NCBI GenBank assembly: GCA_903932545.1
Contig: CAIZGT010000468.1
Span: 1 to 10,808 of the forward strand
Length of the DNA stretch: 10,808 nt
Reading direction: 5' to 3'
Source: an uncultured Rhodospirillales bacterium
Lineage (GTDB): Bacteria; Pseudomonadota; Alphaproteobacteria; Acetobacterales; Acetobacteraceae
Under the pieces are notes generated by a model. The model saw only the letters and a list, made by a program, of their open reading frames with translations. It was not told where the DNA came from and made no database searches. Positions 6,732 to 10,808 of this stretch are shown here, piece by piece (within the stretch, counting starts at the first letter, position 1; each line of letters starts with the position of its first letter). The position numbers and the translations under genes were made by a program.

Positions 6732-7694
6732 TTAGCTGAAAAGCAAAGCGGACAATTTTCGACGTGCCGCCATGGTGGTTGGATCGTCCAGCCCCCAGGC
6801 TTCGAAGAATTTCAGCAATTGCAGACGTGCGGCGCCTTCATTCCAGCCGCGCTCAAGACGCAGGATTTCCATCAGCGCGGCCGCCGCATCATCCCTACGG
6901 TCCATTGCATTGAGTGCAGTGGCGAGGTCATAGCGTGCCTGATGATCCTTGGGATCGGCAGCAAGCCGCGCTTCCAAGCCCGCCAGTTGTGATGTTGCCG
7001 CCCGTCCCTCCGCAGCGAGTGCAAGGGCCGCCCGCGCACCGGTGATTTCGGCATGCTCAGCGATTTTGGCAGGCACCTGGGCCAGCGCGTCTTCTGCCTG
7101 ATCTTCGGCACCCATTGCCAGCAAGGTGCGGATCAGTCCGCCCCATGCTTCCGGATTCTCTGGGTCTTCCTGCAACACTGCGCTAAACCCGTCGGCGGCG
7201 GTATCAGTCTCACCCGACTCAAGCGCCAACTTCGAAGCTGCAATGAGTTCGGCGGCAGGCATTGCCCCGCCTCCCATTTTCAACAGCGCCTCAATGAAAC
7301 GCTTGATCTCCGACTCCGGCTGGGCGCCTTGGAAAAGATCCGCAATCTGGCCCTGCCAGAAGCCCACGACAGTTGGAATGGATTGCAGTGGCAAACCCAT
7401 CCGACTGAGTTGAGCCACCAGATTTGGCGCGGCATCGACGTCAATTTTAACCAGCTTAACCCGCCCACCGGCGGCACGGACCACTTTTTCCAACACCGGC
7501 GTCAGTTGCTTGCACGGACCACACCAAGCAGCCCAGAAATCGACCAGGACCGGCATCTTGCGCGAGGCTTCAATCACTTCAGCCATGAAGGTGGCTTCAG
7601 TCCCATCGATAATGGCGGCGGCACTGCCCCCAACCTGCCCAGAGGCGGGACTTTGGCCGATAATGTGATCCATCACGTCTTTATCCTGCTGCAT
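6732..7694 (-). CDS. cnoX: CnoX-type (YbbN) thioredoxin-TPR chaperedoxin
   Basis: A thioredoxin domain fused to TPR-like helices, the layout of CnoX/YbbN, a holdase that protects proteins and hands them to GroEL or DnaK. From ATG 7694 it has 320 residues. The thioredoxin fold (about 27-135) carries the full redox motif WCGPC (Cys58, Cys61) in LVDFWAAWCGPCKQ and cis-Pro107 (SIPTVVGFWQG). Escherichia coli YbbN lacks WCGPC, so this protein is probably also an active thiol reductase or mixed-disulfide former. Residues about 140-320 are Ala-rich helical repeats. Starts at 7700 and 7673 are possible; GGA eight bases upstream slightly favours 7694, and a longer reading to 7838 adds non-family sequence. 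It is first in the four-gene operon. A loose heat-shock-like promoter lies upstream. Confidence 0.9.
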   Translation of the reverse strand: MQQDKDVMDHIIGQSPASGQVGGSAAAIIDGTEATFMAEVIEASRKMPVLVDFWAAWCGPCKQLTPVLEKVVRAAGGRVKLVKIDVDAAPNLVAQLSRMGLPLQSIPTVVGFWQGQIADLFQGAQPESEIKRFIEALLKMGGGAMPAAELIAASKLALESGETDTAADGFSAVLQEDPENPEAWGGLIRTLLAMGAEDQAEDALAQVPAKIAEHAEITGARAALALAAEGRAATSQLAGLEARLAADPKDHQARYDLATALNAMDRRDDAAAALMEILRLERGWNEGAARLQLLKFFEAWGLDDPTTMAARRKLSALLFS

Positions 7695-7721
7695 GATCAT
7701 ATTCCGCGCCCGATCTGTGAG

Positions 7722-7747
7722 ATGGCGCGTTTCGTCTCCAGCACAAG
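7722..7747 (-). promoter_or_regulatory. Possible heat-shock (RpoH-type) promoter upstream of cnoX
   Basis: On the minus strand CTTG (7747-7744) is followed after 18 bases by CCAT (7725-7722), roughly the spacing of sigma-32 promoters (CTTGAAA ... CCCCATNT). It would start transcription about 20 bases before the ATG. The match is partial and such short motifs arise by chance. Confidence 0.25.
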
Positions 7748-7878
7748 CCATGAAAACGCGGACCGGGCAAGCAGGCTGGGAAAAGCTTGCAACACGAAAG
7801 CTGAAAAACCCCTCTTGCATCCTTCGTCGAACGGTCATAGAAACCGCGCCTCGCCGGAAGGTGACGCAGACTGGATAA

Positions 7879-7953
7879 GCGGGCGTAGCTCAGGGGTAGA
7901 GCACAACCTTGCCAAGGTTGGGGTCGTGGGTTCGAATCCCATCGCCCGCTCCA
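7879..7953 (+). tRNA. tRNA-Gly (anticodon GCC), CCA encoded
   Basis: A complete cloverleaf: acceptor GCGGGCG/CGCCCGC, D arm GCTC/GAGC, anticodon arm CAACC-TTGCCAA-GGTTG with anticodon GCC at 7911-7913, a five-base variable region (GGGTC), T arm GTGGG-TTCGAAT-CCCAT, discriminator T at 7950 and encoded CCA at 7951-7953. It decodes GGC/GGU glycine codons. Its minus-strand translation gives the familiar false peptide GIRTHDPNLGKVVL seen in mis-annotated proteins. A T-rich run follows the CCA and may end transcription. The cnoX operon diverges on its left; an AT-rich gap lies on its right. Confidence 0.98.
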
Positions 7954-8107
7954 GTTTTCTTCTTTAAAGTATGGAAATTATAACAGTCCTTAACGGGCTG
8001 CATGTGTTTAAAATTTTGCACATCGAAAAACACTAAGTTGACTGCCACCCGCAAGTAAAATTGCTTCGTATCGCCATCTGGTTTTTCGATCAGTTTTGCT
8101 TTGCTTA
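7954..8107. other. AT-rich non-coding gap downstream of tRNA-Gly
   Basis: This stretch is visibly richer in A and T than the rest of the window. It holds a T-rich run after the tRNA, an AAAATTTT core (8010-8017) and an imperfect GTGTTT/AAACAC hairpin (8004-8033). Minus-strand translations (for example IEKPDGDTKQFYLRV) match no family I know. No integrase or duplicated tRNA 3' end is visible, so an attachment-site scar is only a suspicion. Confidence 0.4.
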
Positions 8108-8129
8108 TGCCCGTTGTAGCGGACGGGCA
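8108..8129 (-). terminator. Hairpin after the CopZ-like gene
   Basis: A perfect 7-bp stem (TGCCCGT 8108-8114 with ACGGGCA 8123-8129) and an 8-base loop begin eight bases past the stop of the minus-strand heavy-metal-domain gene. It is probably that gene's terminator, although no T-tract follows. Confidence 0.55.
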
Positions 8130-8137
8130 ACCGGCTC

Positions 8138-8347
8138 TCATTCCGTCGAGACAGCCTCAACAATACGGCAACCCATTTCTTCAATGGCAGACTGCATTTC
8201 CACACGAGATGCTGAGCTGATCACCTCAACGAGCCCGTTGTAGCGGTCAATTTTGACCTCGGCTGCAATGTCTAACGCATGGATAGCGTTGCGAATTGCT
8301 GTGTCACAGTGTCCGCATGTCATGCCCGTAACTTGGAAGGTTATCAT
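8138..8347 (-). CDS. Heavy-metal-associated (HMA) domain protein, CopZ-like
   Basis: A 69-residue soluble ferredoxin-like HMA domain, the class that binds Cu(I) and passes it to P-type ATPases or oxidase assembly factors. The signature MITFQVTGMTCGHCDTAIRN has metal-binding Cys11 and Cys14. The remainder (ALDIAAEVKID, VEVISSASRVEMQSAIEEMG) completes the babbab fold, with an extra Cys near the C-terminus (GCRIVEA). I chose ATG 8347 because this domain begins at residue 1 in the family; a longer reading to 8410 adds 21 residues without family character. A weak GAG lies about seven bases upstream. It is divergent from the Crp/Fnr gene across 170 bp holding a palindromic operator candidate, which suggests shared control. 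Other soft metals cannot be excluded. Confidence 0.88.
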   Translation of the reverse strand: MITFQVTGMTCGHCDTAIRNAIHALDIAAEVKIDRYNGLVEVISSASRVEMQSAIEEMGCRIVEAVSTE

Positions 8348-8435
8348 CTCTACGCTCGTGTTGAAAAACCCTACAGCATTGCCGAGTTGGGCAAGCAGCA
8401 TCTCAAGCATGTGCCATTACCCGCGCCACATCGCA

Positions 8436-8451
8436 CATGACAAAAATCATG
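8436..8451. promoter_or_regulatory. Candidate Crp/Fnr operator, CATGA-N6-TCATG
   Basis: A perfect 16-bp palindrome (half-sites 8436-8440 and 8447-8451, A-rich centre) lies in the divergent gap. Its TGA-N6-TCA core is the one shared by CRP (TGTGA-N6-TCACA) and FNR (TTGAT-N4-ATCAA) sites; against FNR it matches 7 of 10 fixed positions. It is about 75 bases before the regulator's GTG and about 97 from the CopZ-like start. Autoregulation and control of both genes is inference. Confidence 0.6.
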
Positions 8452-8504
8452 CTGGTTTCTCACTTGCTTCAGCCTCACTTCGGGTTACATCTGCCTCTCG
8501 CGTT

Positions 8505-8509
8505 GAGGA
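8505..8509 (+). promoter_or_regulatory. Ribosome binding site deciding the Crp/Fnr start
   Basis: GAGGA ends eight bases before GTG 8518. The upstream ATG 8437 has no such site and lies inside the operator-like palindrome. Confidence 0.7.
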
Positions 8510-8517
8510 CGTGTCGT

Positions 8518-9231
8518 GTGAAACGAAGCCAGATTGAAACCGCCTGGACAGGACGCGCCGATTGCCGATCGTGTGGGGTCCGCGCCTTGGTGCTGTTTGC
8601 GGACTTGCAAGAAGCGGATTTCGAGCTGATCCATCAGCCGATTGAAGATATCCATATTGGCGCAGGGCAAACGCTTTATCGCGGTGACACGCCAGGCCGG
8701 AGTTTGTTCACCGTGCGCAGCGGCCTCATCAAGCTGGTGCACGTGGGAGCTGATGGCTCGCAAAGGATTGTACGCTTGCTGCGCCCGGGTGCCACCGCAG
8801 GATTGGAAGTGCTGGTCGGCACCACCTACGCGCATGATGCGATCGCTCTGCAACCCGTCACTGTCTGCCGCATCCCGTGCGATGTGATCGACAAACTGTC
8901 GCGCGAGACGCCGCGCCTGCATACGCAACTGATGCAGCGTTGGCATGATTCGCTGCGTCAAGCGGATGAGTTCCTCACGGAACTGTCCACTGGCAGGGCC
9001 ACAAAGCGGCTGGGGCGACTATTGCTCCAACTCGCTGAGCCAGATGGCAGTGTGATATTGCCAACCCGCGAGGATATGGGTGCGATGCTGGGCATGACCT
9101 TGGAACATGCCAGCAGGACGGTATCAGAATTGAAACGTTTGGACGCAATCTTCGAAGTGGCTGGCAATCGCTACCGCTGCAACCTCGAAGTGCTCGCCAG
9201 CATCAGCGCGACGCCGCGCTCGGAGTTGTGA
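8518..9231 (+). CDS. Crp/Fnr-family transcriptional regulator
   Basis: A 237-residue regulator with a cyclic-nucleotide-binding-like beta-roll (about 40-120: GQTLYRGDTPGRSLFTVRSGLIKL, RIVRLLRPGATAGLEVLVG), a long dimer helix (about 125-158) and a C-terminal winged HTH (about 160-230). The recognition helix GMTLEHASRTVSELKR carries E196-xx-S199-R200, the FNR-type pattern associated with TTGAT-like half-sites. The N-terminus has CRSC (Cys16, Cys19), and Cys117 and Cys121 lie in the beta-roll. This is not the four-Cys arrangement of Escherichia coli FNR, so an oxygen-labile cluster is possible but unproven. It lacks the canonical CRP cAMP-site signature as far as I can see. GTG 8518 is favoured over ATG 8437 by GAGGA. 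Neighbours point to metal or redox sensing. Confidence 0.9.
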   Translation: MKRSQIETAWTGRADCRSCGVRALVLFADLQEADFELIHQPIEDIHIGAGQTLYRGDTPGRSLFTVRSGLIKLVHVGADGSQRIVRLLRPGATAGLEVLVGTTYAHDAIALQPVTVCRIPCDVIDKLSRETPRLHTQLMQRWHDSLRQADEFLTELSTGRATKRLGRLLLQLAEPDGSVILPTREDMGAMLGMTLEHASRTVSELKRLDAIFEVAGNRYRCNLEVLASISATPRSEL

Positions 9232-9266
9232 CGTCAAGACTGCGGTGCGCAGGCTCAACCGGGATA

Positions 9267-9283
9267 TGAACCGCGCCGGTTCA
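9267..9283. terminator. Hairpin between convergent Crp/Fnr and RND genes
   Basis: TGAACCG (9267-9273) and CGGTTCA (9277-9283) form a 7-bp stem with a 3-base loop in the 87-bp gap between the two converging genes. It is a plausible bidirectional terminator, but the stem is short and no T-tract is seen. Confidence 0.5.
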
Positions 9284-9318
9284 GCATCCGCCGTGACACT
9301 TCGCAACCAGTGCCGCGA

Positions 9319-10808
9319 TCAATGGTCAGCATCGCGCAGCACCACATAGATTGCCGGGATCACCAACACCGTCAGCAATGTGGACGAGGCGAGGCCAAAC
9401 AGGAGAGAGATGGCGAGGCCCTGGAAGATCGGATCGGTCAAGATCGTCGCCGCGCCGATCATGGCCGACAGCGCGGTCAGCAGAATTGGCTTGAAGCGGA
9501 TTGCCCCGGCCTCCAACACCACCTCGCGCAATGTCTTGCCCGGGGCAGCGCTGTGGCGGATGAAATCGACGAGCAGGATCGAATTGCGCACAATAATCCC
9601 GGCGAGCGCGATGAAGCCGATCATTGATGTCGCGGTGAATGGGGCGTGGAAGATCCAATGCCCTGGCACAATACCGATCAGCGTCAATGGGATCGGCGTC
9701 AGGATCACCAGCGGCACTCGGAAGCTGCGAAACTGTGCGACGACGAGGATATAAATCCCTAAAATCGCCACGCCGAACGCTGCCCCCATGTCGCGGAAAG
9801 TGACATAGGTAACTTCCCACTCGCCGTCCCATAGCACGGTGGGTTTGGCCTCGCTCTCGGGTTGGCCGCGCAGCGAGACCTCGGGACGTGGCAGATTCCC
9901 CCAATCAGCCTTGGCGATCAAATCATCGACTGCGAACATGCCGTAGATCGGCGCCTCAAATTCCCCAGCCAGTTCCGCCATGACCATATCAGCATCATGC
10001 CCGTCGCGGCGGAATTGCACGCGCGAGCCTTCTTCGCGGCTGATCTGCACGACCTCGCCAAGCTCCACCACGCCACGGCCGCCGGGCAAAGCGTTGGCAG
10101 GGACCGGCGTGGTGGCAAGAGCGTGGGTCCAACTCAGCGCGCGTTTGGGCAGCCCCACAGTGATGTCGATTGGCAGCCGATCGGCCCCGCGCGCGGAGTA
10201 GCCAACCGGCACACCGCCGAACAGCATCTGGATGGTGTCATAAACATCGGATTGCTCCACGCGAAAGAATTCCAGCCGGTCCTGATCGATTGCGATGCGC
10301 AGCCGGGGGCGCGGGTGGCCATATGAATCGTCGATATCGACGATGTAGGGCACTTGGCGAAACAGCGATTTGAGCTTCTCCGCCACCGCCAGCCGCGTGG
10401 CAGCGTCTGGGCCGTAGATTTCGGCGAGCAATGTGGCCAACACTGGTGGGCCGGGCGGCATTTCCACCACTTTGAGCACACCGCCGGGGGGCAGTGTCAC
10501 ACCTGCGAGCAGACGGCGGCGCAGATCGAGCGCGATCTCGTGGCTGGAGCGTGTGCGGTCGTCCTTTGGCGTCAGCACCAGATGCAGATCGCCAAGTTCT
10601 GGGGATTGGCGGGCAAAATAGTGCCTTACCAAACCGTTGAAATCATACGGCTCTGCCGTGCCGACGTAAGCCTGAATCGCCTGCAATTCGTGGAGTTGTT
10701 GGGCGATGCGAGCGGCTGCGAACAGGGTTTGTTCGGTTGCCTCCATGCTGGAACCTTCCGGCAGGTTGAGCACCACCGAGAGTTCCGGCTTGTTGTCGAA
10801 CGGCAGCA
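9319..10808 (-). CDS. RND efflux permease, C-terminal half (5' end off window)
   Basis: About 496 residues of a proton-driven inner-membrane RND pump (HAE/AcrB-like), roughly half the usual 1,000-1,080. The frame stays open through the right edge: codons before GTG 10776 read LPFDNKPELSVV, continuing the familiar LPEGSSMEATEQ region at the start of the second periplasmic domain, so 10776 is not the real start. The rest of that periplasmic domain follows, then five hydrophobic spans (GAAFGVAILGIYILVVAQF; PLVILTPIPLTLIGIVPG; MIGFIALAGIIVRNSILLV; ILLTALSAMIGAATILT; LLFGLASSTLLTVLVIPAIY), matching TM8-12. The TM4 charged residues that would separate metal from drug pumps are outside the window. 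It converges on the Crp/Fnr gene. A link to metal or sulfur stress is inference from neighbours. Confidence 0.93.
   Translation of the reverse strand, partial: LPFDNKPELSVVLNLPEGSSMEATEQTLFAAARIAQQLHELQAIQAYVGTAEPYDFNGLVRHYFARQSPELGDLHLVLTPKDDRTRSSHEIALDLRRRLLAGVTLPPGGVLKVVEMPPGPPVLATLLAEIYGPDAATRLAVAEKLKSLFRQVPYIVDIDDSYGHPRPRLRIAIDQDRLEFFRVEQSDVYDTIQMLFGGVPVGYSARGADRLPIDITVGLPKRALSWTHALATTPVPANALPGGRGVVELGEVVQISREEGSRVQFRRDGHDADMVMAELAGEFEAPIYGMFAVDDLIAKADWGNLPRPEVSLRGQPESEAKPTVLWDGEWEVTYVTFRDMGAAFGVAILGIYILVVAQFRSFRVPLVILTPIPLTLIGIVPGHWIFHAPFTATSMIGFIALAGIIVRNSILLVDFIRHSAAPGKTLREVVLEAGAIRFKPILLTALSAMIGAATILTDPIFQGLAISLLFGLASSTLLTVLVIPAIYVVLRDADH

Noticed and set aside
7053..7967. Plus-strand 304-codon open frame
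   Set aside because: It lies antisense to cnoX and runs through the tRNA; the translation has no family features and cnoX is unmistakable on the other strand.
7890..8141. Minus-strand 83-codon reading frame ending in GIRTHDPNLGKVVLYP
   Set aside because: The C-terminus is the antisense translation of tRNA-Gly, a known false-protein signature, and the remainder matches no family.
8437..8517. ATG 8437 as the start of the Crp/Fnr protein
   Set aside because: It has no ribosome binding site, the extra 27 residues have no family character, and the codon sits inside the operator-like palindrome. GTG 8518 has GAGGA at good spacing.
1..10808. CRISPR array, toxin-antitoxin pair, transposase or phage genes
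   Set aside because: I saw no regularly spaced repeats, no recognisable transposase or integrase domain and no small paired genes of those types in any frame I examined.

Overview
The window reads as chromosomal DNA of a GC-rich alphaproteobacterium. The best evidence is a 403-residue 5-aminolevulinate synthase (C4 haem pathway) whose key residues sit at almost the same numbers as in the Rhodobacter enzyme. A GTP cyclohydrolase II with a degenerate RibB-like N-terminal domain and a CnoX / LON-N / Trm112 / DUF971 gene string also fit. An Acetobacteraceae or other Rhodospirillales-type host is my inference; no marker in the window fixes the genus.

Layout. 1-418: a near-perfect inverted repeat (170-bp arms, 78-bp spacer) running to the left edge and disrupting the 5' part of a class II aldolase gene. 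223-1364 (+): aldolase-family gene overlapping a small putative lipoprotein gene. 1494-2705 (+): hemA, then a hairpin shared with a converging OmpR-type response regulator (2757-3458, -). 3459-3792: a non-coding divergent gap. 3793-5426 (+): ribA overlapping a signal-peptide-less L,D-transpeptidase-like gene. These two converge on a four-gene minus-strand operon (7694 to 5473: CnoX-type thioredoxin/TPR protein, LON-N protein, Trm112-like protein, DUF971 protein). The two gene sets meet at a long hairpin whose arms carry both TAG stop codons. 7879-7953 (+): tRNA-Gly(GCC) with encoded CCA, followed by an AT-rich gap.

The right end looks more accessory: a CopZ-like heavy-metal-associated protein (8138-8347, -), a divergent Crp/Fnr regulator (8518-9231, +) and the C-terminal half of an RND efflux permease (from 9319 off the right edge, -). 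The copZ-like/Crp-Fnr gap holds a perfect 16-bp palindrome (CATGA-N6-TCATG) with Crp/Fnr operator geometry. This suggests an autoregulated metal- or redox-linked module next to the tRNA.

Most of the window is housekeeping: haem, riboflavin, protein homeostasis and a tRNA. I found no CRISPR array, intact transposon, toxin-antitoxin pair or convincing new defence system. The points most worth a second look are the left-edge inverted repeat with two protein-tolerant mismatches, the Crp/Fnr-type palindrome, the stop-codon-sharing terminator and the cytosolic-looking L,D-transpeptidase coupled to ribA.
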